The position numbers were made by a program, and so were the translations under genes. Shown here piece after piece: positions 54,910-63,624 of a stretch of 64,000 nt of DNA (the stretch's first letter is position 1; each line of letters opens with the position of its first letter). Source of the DNA: Ruegeria halocynthiae (GTDB taxonomy: Bacteria > Pseudomonadota > Alphaproteobacteria > Rhodobacterales > Rhodobacteraceae); the NCBI RefSeq assembly GCF_000743705.1, contig NZ_JQEZ01000005.1, positions 1-64,000 of the forward strand, given 5' to 3'. The notes under the pieces are model-generated. The model was not told the origin of the DNA, did no database searches, and saw only the letters and a program-made list of their open reading frames with translations.

Positions 54910-55939
54910 ACTCTGGTTGCTTTGCGTATGTCTGTTGCTTCCTGAAACCCTTCGCGCACAGGGCTATGCCGGGTTGGGCGGATCAGCCGACGGGTTCGAC
55001 GTACCCCAACCCGGCTATCAATTCGAATTCCCCCGCGATCATGGCCCACACCCAAGCTTCAGGATCGAATGGTGGTATCTGACCGCAAACCTGAAAGGGG
55101 ACGACGGGCGTGATTACGGCATTCAGTGGACTTTGTTTCGGTCTGCCCTGAAACCCATGGAATCCGAAGGCTGGCAAAGCCCGCAGCTGTGGATGGGACA
55201 CGCCGCAGTCACCACACCCGACGCGCATTACTTTGCCGAACGCCTGTCGCGGGGCGGAATCGGACAAGCCGGGGTCACGGCCCAGCCTTTTGAGGCCTGG
55301 ATAGACGAATGGCACATGCGCGGCCCCGATCCGAACACCCTGAGCTTGGCGGCCAGCGGAGATCAGTTTGAATACAACCTGACCCTAAATGCCAAGACCC
55401 CGTTTGTTTTTCATGGCGACGCGGGGTTTTCGGTCAAATCCACCGATGGGCAGGCCAGCTATTATTACGCGCAACCCTTTTACACGGTCAAAGGCGTGCT
55501 GCACCTGCCGGAAGGGGATGTTCCGGTGACCGGTCAGGGCTGGCTGGATCGGGAATGGTCCTCGCAACCTTTGGCGGCGGACCAAAGCGGGTGGGACTGG
55601 TTCTCGCTCAGTTTCGATGACGGGGACAAGCTGATGGCGTTTCGCCTGCGCGGTGCGCGCGGGGATTTCACCGCTGCAACATGGATCAACGCAGATGGAT
55701 CAGCGACGCCCCTGCCCGATGGGTCCGTGTCCCTTGCACCGCTGAAGACCGCCCATGTTGCTGATCGCGACGTCCCCGTTCTGTGGCGGGTCACCCTGCC
55801 GGATCAGGATTTGGATGTTGAGGTTTCCGCCCTGACCCCCAATGCCTGGATGGCAGCCCGTTTCGAATATTGGGAGGGTCCCGTCACGATAACTGGCAGC
55901 CATTCAGGACGTGGGTATCTTGAGATGACGGGATACTGA
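54899..55939 (+). CDS. AttH/CrtC-type lipocalin-like protein
   Basis: This 346-residue exported protein has a signal peptide (VKLWLLCVCLLLPETLRA) and the family motifs FRIEWWYLTANL, GIQWTLFRSA, WMGHAAVTTP and GQGWLDREWSSQPL, as in AttH and hydroxyneurosporene synthase (CrtC). Two linked lipocalin-like barrels probably bind a hydrophobic ligand. It is the last gene of the ABC operon. No carotenoid genes lie nearby, so the AttH role is preferred over CrtC. Confidence 0.88.
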   Translation: MNVKLWLLCVCLLLPETLRAQGYAGLGGSADGFDVPQPGYQFEFPRDHGPHPSFRIEWWYLTANLKGDDGRDYGIQWTLFRSALKPMESEGWQSPQLWMGHAAVTTPDAHYFAERLSRGGIGQAGVTAQPFEAWIDEWHMRGPDPNTLSLAASGDQFEYNLTLNAKTPFVFHGDAGFSVKSTDGQASYYYAQPFYTVKGVLHLPEGDVPVTGQGWLDREWSSQPLAADQSGWDWFSLSFDDGDKLMAFRLRGARGDFTAATWINADGSATPLPDGSVSLAPLKTAHVADRDVPVLWRVTLPDQDLDVEVSALTPNAWMAARFEYWEGPVTITGSHSGRGYLEMTGY

Positions 55940-55966
55940 GGCTTCCCGCCATCTCTTTGATTTAAG

Positions 55967-56398
55967 TTAACGGACGACGTAAACCGATACCGTTGAATGC
56001 CGCACGACCCGCGCGGCGTTCGGGCCAAGCAGATAATCCTTGAAGTCCGGCTTGTGGGCCCCGATCACGATCAGATCACTGCCGGCGCTTTCCGCAGTTT
56101 TGAGAATTTCCTGATAGGCCGTACCGGTTGCAATCACATGGCGGATTTTGTCGTTGCGGTCCTTACCCAGCGTTGACTCGCATAGGTCGGACAGTTTCAC
56201 CCGTGCCTCTTCCACGGCTTTCTCGTAAAAGTCCGTTTCGAAAAAGCCCGCTACCCAGCTTTCTCCGAAATCGGGCAACACAGTCACCACATCCAGACCC
56301 GCGCCATCCATGTCGGCCAGCGCTTCGGCCCGTTTCAGAACGGGAACGTCCAGATCACTGTTACTTATATCAACGGCGCATAGAACAGATTTTGTCAT
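55967..56398 (-). CDS. Universal stress protein (UspA family)
   Basis: This 143-residue Rossmann-like protein has VLCAVDISNSD at the start and the nucleotide-binding end VIGAHKPDFKDYLLGPNAAR with VVRHSTVSVYVV. Its ATG overlaps the stop of the TRAP permease gene (ATGA, 56395-56398). UspA-type proteins of TRAP operons (TeaD of Halomonas) bind ATP and modulate transport, so it may regulate the neighbouring transporter. Confidence 0.92.
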   Translation of the reverse strand: MTKSVLCAVDISNSDLDVPVLKRAEALADMDGAGLDVVTVLPDFGESWVAGFFETDFYEKAVEEARVKLSDLCESTLGKDRNDKIRHVIATGTAYQEILKTAESAGSDLIVIGAHKPDFKDYLLGPNAARVVRHSTVSVYVVR

Positions 56399-59118
56399 GC
56401 CGGAACCTCTTGTCGTGCGGCACGGCCGCGTTGAAGGAATGCAATCAGCCCCAGCAGGATCATCGCCGGGATATAGATCAGTTGTTTCGGGGGCTGGCTG
56501 GACGGCAGGTTGACCGACGTAATGCGAACAGCCTCGTCGCCGTAATAGTCGAAATTGCCCAGATCATCCGCAACCGGCGAGCCGAACAGCGGCTCATCCA
56601 GTTTCACCAGACCATCTTCTTCGACCAGCAGCAGGCCCATCGCCTCAACCCTCGCGGCACCGCCTTCTTCGTTGCCAACGGGGACTACGACGGTGGTGTC
56701 TACCATTTCCAGCGTATCGAAATCCGGACCACTGATGACCAGGCGCACTTCGGTTCCCACCGGGGTTTCGCCTACGGTTTCAACCAGGGCCGAGGGGTCC
56801 ACAGACGTGAATGGCGGTGAAATCCGGTCCATGAAGAAATCCGGCCGGAACAACGCAAAGGCCACGAAAACCAGCGCGATGCTTTCATACATGCGACTTC
56901 GGGTCACGAAATACCCCATCGTCCCTGCGGTGAACACAAGGATGGCTATGGTGGCGAATACCGCAACGACGATACCTTCGACCCAGGTCACATCAATCAG
57001 CAACAGATCAGTATTGAAGATAAACACAAACGGCAGGGCCACGGTGCGCAGGCTGTAGAAGAACGCGGTGAAGCCGGTTTTGATCGCATCACCACCCGAC
57101 ACGGCGGCGGCGGCAAAGCTGGCCAGCCCGACCGGCGGGGTCACATCCGCCATGATGCCAAAGTAGAACACAAACAGGTGCACCGCGATCAGTGGTACGA
57201 TCAACCCGCTTTGTGCGCCCAGTTCCACGACCACGCCCGCCATCAACGAACTGACCACGATGTAATTCGCCGTGGTTGGCAAGCCCATGCCCAGAACCAA
57301 GCTTAGTAAGCCGACGCACATCAGGACAAACACAAGTGTTGTGCCGGTCATATCCTGCGCACGTTCGGCGATGGTTCCGTCGAAGGCGGTCAATCCGATC
57401 ATATCGGTTGCAGGGCTGATAAGGTGCACAAACACCGCGGCGAAATAGGTCATGCCATAGGCCATCGCCTCGACCAGATCGGCCATGACCTGACCGATAC
57501 CTGTCAGCGTCACCGTGCCAACGATGACCCCTGCGGTCGCGGTTGCAAGGGCGATCCCGATCATGTTGCGAGCACCGGCAATCATGCCCTCCCACAGGTC
57601 GAAAACACCGCTGAGGAAAGCATTCACCACCTCGCTATTGCCCCGGAAGATCGCTTTCAGCGGTTTTTGCGTCGCCAGAATTACGAACAGTAATGCGGTG
57701 GCCCAAAAGGCCGACAAACCGGGTGATTTCTGCTCGATCATCAGGAAGTAGACCAACACGATGATCGGCAGCAGATAGTGCAGACCAGCCTTGTAGATTT
57801 TGCTGATGTCCGGCAGCTCGACCGTCTTGGCGTTTGGATCATCGGGTTCAAGATCCGGCACTTGGGCGGCCATGGCAACCAGTCCGACATAGACCAGCAG
57901 GATCGCTGCTGTGATCACCAGACCCGCCATGCTCGGAACCCAAGCCTCGGCCGCGTCGACCGGGAATTGCGAGCCATAGCACAGACCGGCAAAGACCAGA
58001 AAGAAGCTTGCCATTCCAACGATCGTCCGTGCCAGATGCACTTCACGATCGCCCAGCGTGGGCATGTTCCGCTTTACGGCTTCAAGATGCACAATGTAGA
58101 CCAGCGCGATGTAGGAAATCGCCGCAGGCAGGAACGCGTGGGTGATCACCTCGACATAAGAAATGCCGACATATTCCACCATCAAAAAGGCCGCGGCCCC
58201 CATCACCGGCGGCATGATCTGGCCGTTCACGGACGATGCAACCTCGACCGAGCCGGCCTGTTCACTGCTGAATCCGACACGCTTCATCAGCGGAATGGTG
58301 AATGTCCCAGTGGTCACAACGTTGGCGATGGATGAGCCCGAGATCAGGCCGGTTGCCGCCGACCCCACAACAGCCGCCTTGGCCGGGCCACCGCGAAGGT
58401 GGCCAAGGGCACCAAAGGCCATCTTGATAAAGTAGTTCCCTGCCCCGGCCTTATCCAGCAACGCGCCGAACAGAACGAAGAGGAAGACGAATTTCGTCGA
58501 AACACCCAGAGCGATACCGAAAACGCCCTCAGACGTTATCCACATATGGCTCATGGCTTTTTTCAAGCTGGCGCCTTTCCAGCGGATAACTTCGGGCACC
58601 CATTCGGATGAGCCGAAAAAGACGTAGGCCAGAAAGATCGTCGCGATGATCGCCATTGCTGGGCCAAGCGCGCGACGCGCGGCCTCGAACAACAGGATCA
58701 AACCGCCCAATGCGATCCACTTGTCGGTATCGTCGGCAAGCCCGCCAGCATCGACGATTTTGGTGTAGAAGAAATAGCCATATAGCGCGACAAACGCGCC
58801 TAAAACTCCCATGATCCAATCCTGAATCGGGATATAGTTCCGGGGGCTGGATTTCAGCGCCGGATAAGCGGCAAAGGCCAGAAACATCGCAAAGGCCAAA
58901 TGAAACTGACGCGCGTTGTTGACGACACTGCCGGGCAACACATAGTTGGCGATCGGCGAAGCCAAAAGCACCTGAAAGACCGACCAGATCACGGCCACGA
59001 TGGCCAGAAACAACCCGATACTTCCGGCAGGATCACGCCCGCCCGCATCCGAGGATGCGACGAGGTCCTGAAGTTCTTCTTCGGATAACGGTCGATTGCC
59101 CTGTTGATCAGCGCTCAT
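56395..59118 (-). CDS. TRAP transporter fused 4TM/12TM permease
   Basis: This 907-residue protein carries both TRAP membrane subunits in one chain: the small four-helix subunit (about 20-190) and the DctM-like part (about 190-720; GSSIANVVTTGTFTIPLM, MGLPTTANYIV, DVTPPVGLASFAAAAVSGG). A C-terminal domain of about 150 residues (DUF3394-like) and a final helix follow. The family works with TAXI-type binding proteins and imports carboxylates. A GGGGAGAG site precedes the ATG. The upstream gene is the binding protein; uspA follows. Confidence 0.95.
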   Translation of the reverse strand: MSADQQGNRPLSEEELQDLVASSDAGGRDPAGSIGLFLAIVAVIWSVFQVLLASPIANYVLPGSVVNNARQFHLAFAMFLAFAAYPALKSSPRNYIPIQDWIMGVLGAFVALYGYFFYTKIVDAGGLADDTDKWIALGGLILLFEAARRALGPAMAIIATIFLAYVFFGSSEWVPEVIRWKGASLKKAMSHMWITSEGVFGIALGVSTKFVFLFVLFGALLDKAGAGNYFIKMAFGALGHLRGGPAKAAVVGSAATGLISGSSIANVVTTGTFTIPLMKRVGFSSEQAGSVEVASSVNGQIMPPVMGAAAFLMVEYVGISYVEVITHAFLPAAISYIALVYIVHLEAVKRNMPTLGDREVHLARTIVGMASFFLVFAGLCYGSQFPVDAAEAWVPSMAGLVITAAILLVYVGLVAMAAQVPDLEPDDPNAKTVELPDISKIYKAGLHYLLPIIVLVYFLMIEQKSPGLSAFWATALLFVILATQKPLKAIFRGNSEVVNAFLSGVFDLWEGMIAGARNMIGIALATATAGVIVGTVTLTGIGQVMADLVEAMAYGMTYFAAVFVHLISPATDMIGLTAFDGTIAERAQDMTGTTLVFVLMCVGLLSLVLGMGLPTTANYIVVSSLMAGVVVELGAQSGLIVPLIAVHLFVFYFGIMADVTPPVGLASFAAAAVSGGDAIKTGFTAFFYSLRTVALPFVFIFNTDLLLIDVTWVEGIVVAVFATIAILVFTAGTMGYFVTRSRMYESIALVFVAFALFRPDFFMDRISPPFTSVDPSALVETVGETPVGTEVRLVISGPDFDTLEMVDTTVVVPVGNEEGGAARVEAMGLLLVEEDGLVKLDEPLFGSPVADDLGNFDYYGDEAVRITSVNLPSSQPPKQLIYIPAMILLGLIAFLQRGRAARQEVPA

Positions 59119-59182
59119 AAAATCTCTCCCCGTCCAACGGCCGATTTCTGGCTCAGTTTATTCGTCCCGGTGTTTCCCGGTT

Positions 59183-59210
59183 AAAAAAACGAGGCGCACG
59201 GGCGCCTCGT
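59183..59210 (-). terminator. Terminator between binding protein and permease genes
   Basis: On the minus strand AACGAGGCGCC-CGTG-CGCCTCGTT-like pairing is followed by seven T. It lies 20 bases after the binding-protein stop and 65 bases before the permease ATG, so it should reduce read-through and give the binding protein in excess. Confidence 0.85.
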
Positions 59211-59228
59211 TCCTTGGTCATCGGTGGA

Positions 59229-60197
59229 TTATTCAATCCAGCCTTTTTCTTTGTAGTACTTCGCGGCACCCGGATGCAGCGGGGCCGACAGGCCGTCCGC
59301 GATCATTTCCTCGGGCTTGAGGTTCGCAAATGCGGGGTGCAGCTTTTTGAAATCATCGAAGTTTTCAAAGACAGAGCTGACAACCGCATAGACCGCGTCA
59401 TCCGATACGTCTGCCGAGGTCACGAAGGTCGCGCCGACACCAAAGGTCGCGGTGTCGCCATCCGAACCACGGTACATGCCGCCGGGGATGGTTGCGGTAC
59501 GGTAGAACGAGTTGTCGTCAACCAGCTTGCTGACCGCGTCACCGCTGACATTCACCAGAACCGAGTCACAGGCTGTGGTCGCTTCCTGGATCGAACCCGA
59601 CGGGTGACCCACGGTGTAAACCATGGCGTCGATCTGGTTGTCGCACAGGGCTGCCGACTGTTCAGCCGCCTTCAGCTCAGTCGCCAGTTCGAAATCATCG
59701 GTGGTCCAACCCATTTCGCCCAGCAGAACCTCCATGGTGCCGCGCTGACCGGAACCGGGGTTGCCGATATTGACGCGCTTGCCCTTCAGGTCTTCGAAGT
59801 TGGCGATGCCGGAATCGGCACGGGCCACAACGGTGAAGGGTTCGGGGTGTACCGAGAATACGGCGCGCAGGTTTTCGAACGGGCCCGCCTCTTCGAATTT
59901 CGAGGTGCCGTTAAACGCATGGTACTGCCAGTCGGACTGGGCCACACCGAACTCCAGCTCACCTTCGCGGATGGTGTTGATGTTGTAGACCGAACCGCCG
60001 GTCGATTCGACCGAGCAGCGCACGCCATGTTCCTTGCGGCCTTTATTGACCAAACGGCAGATTGCGCCGCCTGTCGGATAATACACACCGGTCACACCGC
60101 CGGTGCCAATGGTGATGAATTCTTCTGCATATGCGGCAGGTGCCATAAGGGCTGCGGTAACGACCGCGCCGAGGCTAAGCTTGCTGCTGTTTTTCAT
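59229..60197 (-). CDS. TAXI family TRAP transporter solute-binding protein
   Basis: This 322-residue periplasmic protein has a signal peptide (1-24, [24 protein letters not shown] shortened here to its ends) and the TAXI start [16 protein letters not shown], followed by [13 protein letters not shown] and [14 protein letters not shown]. The last part [20 protein letters not shown] is also family-typical. It captures the substrate for the fused permease downstream. GGGAG lies before the ATG. The ligand is unknown. Confidence 0.94.
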   Translation of the reverse strand: MKNSSKLSLGAVVTAALMAPAAYAEEFITIGTGGVTGVYYPTGGAICRLVNKGRKEHGVRCSVESTGGSVYNINTIREGELEFGVAQSDWQYHAFNGTSKFEEAGPFENLRAVFSVHPEPFTVVARADSGIANFEDLKGKRVNIGNPGSGQRGTMEVLLGEMGWTTDDFELATELKAAEQSAALCDNQIDAMVYTVGHPSGSIQEATTACDSVLVNVSGDAVSKLVDDNSFYRTATIPGGMYRGSDGDTATFGVGATFVTSADVSDDAVYAVVSSVFENFDDFKKLHPAFANLKPEEMIADGLSAPLHPGAAKYYKEKGWIE

Positions 60198-60609
60198 TTT
60201 TGTGAACTCCCAATTCTTTTGGTGGATGAGAGATTGTTAGCGGTCCCATCACGGGTTCAGCGGGTACGACAAGCGAACCTGTCTTGCAACAGATACAAAC
60301 GCCTGAAATTCCAAATCTCCCAACACCTTCGACGTTTCATTTAGACACTCGACTTGTCAACCCCCGTGCACGGCAGAACGAGCCAAAGCTGCATATCTGA
60401 AGGGTTTTTCCAAAGTTTCCCCCTGCTGTTGGCTTGAATGGCCGAAACATTGAACAAAGCTGGGCAAAGGGACAAACGCCCCGACTGACGCAACAATTCT
60501 TTTGAATGTTTATTGGTTGACCCGTAACCTCGGGCCAAATTTTGCACGCCTCTGTAATCACAGGTTCGCAAAGGGATTTTTCCACAGTTGCCGCGAAAGG
60601 CGCCCGTTG
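60198..60609. other. Divergent intergenic region, 412 bases
   Basis: It lies between the TRAP binding-protein gene and the BCCT gene and should carry both promoters. I see no clear palindromic operator, terminator or small gene. Confidence 0.5.
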
Positions 60610-62103
60610 ATGAGACGCACATCCCCCAGCCCCTTGCTTGTCGTAGCCCTTACAATCAGCGCGGCGATTGCAACTTGGGGCATCGCTGATTCACAGGGGC
60701 TTGGGCGTCTGGCCGCAGCCGCCGTCAACATGCAGTTCAACAGCCGCGGCTGGTTCATCATGCTTGAAGTCAGCTGCCTGTTGTTGGTGGCGCTGTATCT
60801 GGCCCTGTCCCGGTTTGGAAACATTCGCCTTGGCCCCGACAGTGCCGAGCCGGAATTTTCCACACCGGCATGGATCGCCATGCTGTTCGCCGCCGGAATG
60901 GGGGTCGGGCTGCTGTTTTACGGCGCGGCCGAGCCGCTGACCCACTTCGAAGTGCTGCGCCAATACGATTCTGACCCCCAAGCTGCCAGTTATGCCCTGT
61001 TCGTCACCTATCTGAATTGGGGGTTCCACGCCTGGGCGATCTACGCGACCGTGGGTCTGGTCATCGCCTATTTCGCCTATCGTCGGCACCGCACATTGTT
61101 GCTGAGCGCACCCCTGACCGACGCACTGGGCGACGCAGGCTGGATCAAAGCGCTGGGATGGGTGTTCGATCTGCTTTCGATCGTCGCGATTGCGGTTGGT
61201 CTGGCGGGGTCGATGGCAATGGGCGTGTTTCAGATTCAAACCGGTTTGGCCGGATTGATCGGCATCGACCAACCGGGCGTACTGACATTGCCCGTTTTTG
61301 CCCTGCTTTGCGTGGCCTACATCATCCCCCTGCGACGCGATCTTGGTCGGGGGATGTCGCTGCTATCCAACACGGCGATGCTGATTGCGGTCGGGCTGAT
61401 GGTCTATCTGCTGATCCTGGGCCCCACTTCGTTTCTGATGAATGACATTGTGTCAGGGTTTGGCCGCTATCTTTTTGAGGTCTTGCCCGCAGGGTTTTCC
61501 ACCGCCGAATTCTTTGACGACATTCTGGTCAATTGGTTTCACGGCTGGACGCTGAACTATATGATCTGGTGGCTGGCCTGGTCGCCCTTTGTGGGCATTT
61601 TCATCGCCCGGATTTCACGCGGGCGCACCATTCGCGAGTTTTTGGTCGGCGTCATCGTGGCCCCCACCCTGTTCTCGATCCTGTGGTTTGGTATCTTCGG
61701 CGGGCTGGGCTTTTACGACGCACTGCGCCAGGACGGTGCCCTGGCCGCCGTCAACGCCGAAAACCTGGATGCGACGACATTCGCCCTGCTGGCCAAGTTC
61801 CCACTGGGCGGCCTGACGCAAATGGCCACCGTGCTGGCCGCGTTTCTGTTCGTGGTGACCAGTGTCGTCAGCGCCGGGTTCACCCTTGCGATGATCGGAA
61901 CAGGTGGCGATGACAACCCGTCACCCCGCATCCGCACAATCTGGGGTGTCATTCTGGGCGCGCTTGGGCTGGCGATGATACTGGTGGGCGATATCTCATT
62001 GGTCAGGTCAATCATCGCGCTTTCGGCCATGGCGTTTGTCTTCATCGTGCCGATCCTCGTGATCTGCCTGTTCAAAAGCCTGACGCGCGAGGATCACCCA
62101 TGA
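60610..62103 (+). CDS. BCCT family transporter (betaine/choline/carnitine type)
   Basis: This 497-residue protein has 12 membrane helices. MGVGLLFYGAAEPLTH near residue 100 and WTLNYMIWWLAWSPFVGIF with ARISRGRTIREF are the BCCT hallmarks. Members import quaternary ammonium compounds such as glycine betaine or DMSP, usually with Na+. The start at 60610 (MRRTSPSPLLV) is preferred over the ATG 36 codons earlier. The stop codon overlaps the ATG of a 30-residue membrane protein. Confidence 0.93.
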   Translation: MRRTSPSPLLVVALTISAAIATWGIADSQGLGRLAAAAVNMQFNSRGWFIMLEVSCLLLVALYLALSRFGNIRLGPDSAEPEFSTPAWIAMLFAAGMGVGLLFYGAAEPLTHFEVLRQYDSDPQAASYALFVTYLNWGFHAWAIYATVGLVIAYFAYRRHRTLLLSAPLTDALGDAGWIKALGWVFDLLSIVAIAVGLAGSMAMGVFQIQTGLAGLIGIDQPGVLTLPVFALLCVAYIIPLRRDLGRGMSLLSNTAMLIAVGLMVYLLILGPTSFLMNDIVSGFGRYLFEVLPAGFSTAEFFDDILVNWFHGWTLNYMIWWLAWSPFVGIFIARISRGRTIREFLVGVIVAPTLFSILWFGIFGGLGFYDALRQDGALAAVNAENLDATTFALLAKFPLGGLTQMATVLAAFLFVVTSVVSAGFTLAMIGTGGDDNPSPRIRTIWGVILGALGLAMILVGDISLVRSIIALSAMAFVFIVPILVICLFKSLTREDHP

Positions 62104-62192
62104 GCAGCGAAGTCATCGACACCATGCTGAACCTCACCATCTTTGCCTACATTGGATTTCTGATCTGGCTGTGCCTGCGACGCAATCCATGA
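62100..62192 (+). CDS. 30-residue membrane microprotein coupled to the BCCT gene
   Basis: The frame ATG 62100 to TGA 62192 encodes MSSEVIDTMLNLTIFAYIGF followed by LIWLCLRRNP: one membrane helix with a short basic cytoplasmic end. It overlaps the BCCT stop by four bases (ATGA), a sign of translational coupling. Small helices of this type often assist transporters, but that is an inference. No homologue is recognised. Confidence 0.6.
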   Translation: MSSEVIDTMLNLTIFAYIGFLIWLCLRRNP

Positions 62193-62310
62193 ACCGGCAA
62201 TCACACTGCGCCGCATACAGCCTAAGCCCCTGCGACCCCGTCGAATCTGAGATGGGACCAAAATTAACCCAGAGTGTGAAAGCGTGAGAAATCGAAATGC
62301 CGGAAAAGAA

Positions 62311-62345
62311 AAAACAGAGAGCAGGTTCCCCTAACCCTCTGTTTT
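62311..62345 (-). terminator. Terminator of tRNA-Leu
   Basis: AAAACAGAG (62311-62319) pairs with CTCTGTTTT (62337-62345); on the minus strand the T-run continues as TTTTTTCTTTT, six bases after the tRNA 3' end. Confidence 0.85.
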
Positions 62346-62350
62346 TACCT

Positions 62351-62436
62351 TGGTACCCAAGGCCGGACTCGAACCGGCACGTCCGTTAGGACGGGGGATT
62401 TTGAATCCCCTGCGTCTACCATTCCGCCACTTGGGC
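62351..62436 (-). tRNA. tRNA-Leu (anticodon CAA)
   Basis: The minus strand gives an 86-nt class II tRNA: acceptor GCCCAAG/CTTGGGT, anticodon arm GGGGA-TTCAAAA-TCCCC (anticodon CAA), a long variable arm CGTCCTAACGGACG, T-arm GCCGG-TTCGAGT-CCGGC, and an encoded CCA. Confidence 0.96.
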
Positions 62437-62581
62437 CACGAACACTGAATTAGCGTCCAAGACCGGGAAGGTCCAGAGGCAAAAACCAACCCAAATCCAG
62501 TTTGTTTGCCCGGCAGCGGTTGACGCCTTGTCAGACGCGTGGTTTGGCTTGCGCAACGACGAAACAGGAAAATAACACGTT

Positions 62582-63160
62582 ATGTTGCGATCGCTTTATG
62601 ACTGGACCATTCGTCTGGCCGAACATCCGCGTGCCCTGTGGGCATTGGCCGTTGTGGCCTTTGTCGAAAGTTCGTTCTTTCCGATTCCACCGGATGTTCT
62701 GATGATTCCGATGATCCTGGCCCGCCCTTCCCGTGCATGGCTGATCGCAACTGTCGCACTTGTCGCATCTGTTTTGGGGGGCTTGCTGGGATACGCCATC
62801 GGCGCGTTCTTTTACGACAGCATCGGTCAACCCATCCTCGAATCCATGGGCAAGGCGCACGCCATGGAAGAGTTCAACACCAAGTTCAACGACTTCGGGT
62901 TTTGGGCCGTGTTGGCTGCTGGTGTCACCCCATTCCCCTATAAGGTCATCACGATCATGTCCGGCTGGACCGGGATGCCGCTGGGCACCTTCATTGCCAC
63001 GTCGATTCTTGCGCGGGCCTTGCGATTCTTTGTGGTCGCCGGGCTGCTTTGGAAGTTCGGGGAACCGATCCGCGCCTTTATTGAAAAGCGGCTGGGCCTT
63101 CTGTTTACCCTGTTCATCATCCTTCTGTTCGGTGGTTTCCTGGTGGTGAGGTACCTATGA
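62582..63160 (+). CDS. YqaA/DedA-type membrane protein
   Basis: This 192-residue membrane protein has VESSFFPIPPDVLMIPMILA near residue 27 and AAGVTPFPYKVITIMSGWTGM near 110, the two re-entrant motifs of the SNARE-associated/DedA family (YqaA branch). Related proteins flip lipids such as undecaprenyl phosphate. Its stop overlaps the dsbB start by four bases (ATGA, 63157-63160). Confidence 0.9.
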   Translation: MLRSLYDWTIRLAEHPRALWALAVVAFVESSFFPIPPDVLMIPMILARPSRAWLIATVALVASVLGGLLGYAIGAFFYDSIGQPILESMGKAHAMEEFNTKFNDFGFWAVLAAGVTPFPYKVITIMSGWTGMPLGTFIATSILARALRFFVVAGLLWKFGEPIRAFIEKRLGLLFTLFIILLFGGFLVVRYL

Positions 63161-63621
63161 CGCGCAGAAACATACTTGTTCTTGTTGCCACTTGCGGCTC
63201 AGTCGCGCTTTTGCTTGGCGCATGGGGGTTTCAGTACATCGGCGGGCTGCCGCCCTGCAAATTGTGCATCTGGCAGCGGTATCCGCATGGCGTGGCCATC
63301 CTGATCGGAGCTTTGGCGCTTGCCCTGCCCCGACAGGCATACCTGCCCCTTCTCGGCGGGCTTGCAGCACTGACAACAGCCGTGATCGGCGTCTTTCACG
63401 CCGGGGTCGAGCAAAAATGGTGGGAGGGTCCTTCGACCTGTACCTCGGGCGATATCGGTGGTCTGTCATCGCAAGAGCTGATGGATCAGATCATGAACGC
63501 CCCGCTGGTACGTTGCGACGATATCCCCTGGCAAATGTTCGGCCTGTCGATGGCCGGATGGAACGCTGTTCTTTCCGCTGTATTGGTGTTGGTCTGGCTC
63601 GCGGCGTGGCGTGCGCGGTAA
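63157..63621 (+). CDS. dsbB: Disulfide bond formation protein B
   Basis: This 154-residue inner-membrane protein has four helices, Cys34-x-x-Cys37 (PPCKLCIWQRYP) in the first periplasmic loop, and Cys95/Cys120 in the second (GPSTC, VRCDDIPW). DsbB reoxidises DsbA and passes electrons to quinone. All four catalytic cysteines are present. It is translationally coupled to the DedA-type gene; no dsbA is in the window. Confidence 0.95.
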   Translation: MTRRNILVLVATCGSVALLLGAWGFQYIGGLPPCKLCIWQRYPHGVAILIGALALALPRQAYLPLLGGLAALTTAVIGVFHAGVEQKWWEGPSTCTSGDIGGLSSQELMDQIMNAPLVRCDDIPWQMFGLSMAGWNAVLSAVLVLVWLAAWRAR

Positions 63622-63624
63622 AGA

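Noticed and set aside
54899..55939. Carotenoid hydratase CrtC
   Set aside because: The fold is shared, but the operon with an ABC ATPase and FtsX permease and the absence of carotenoid genes favour AttH.
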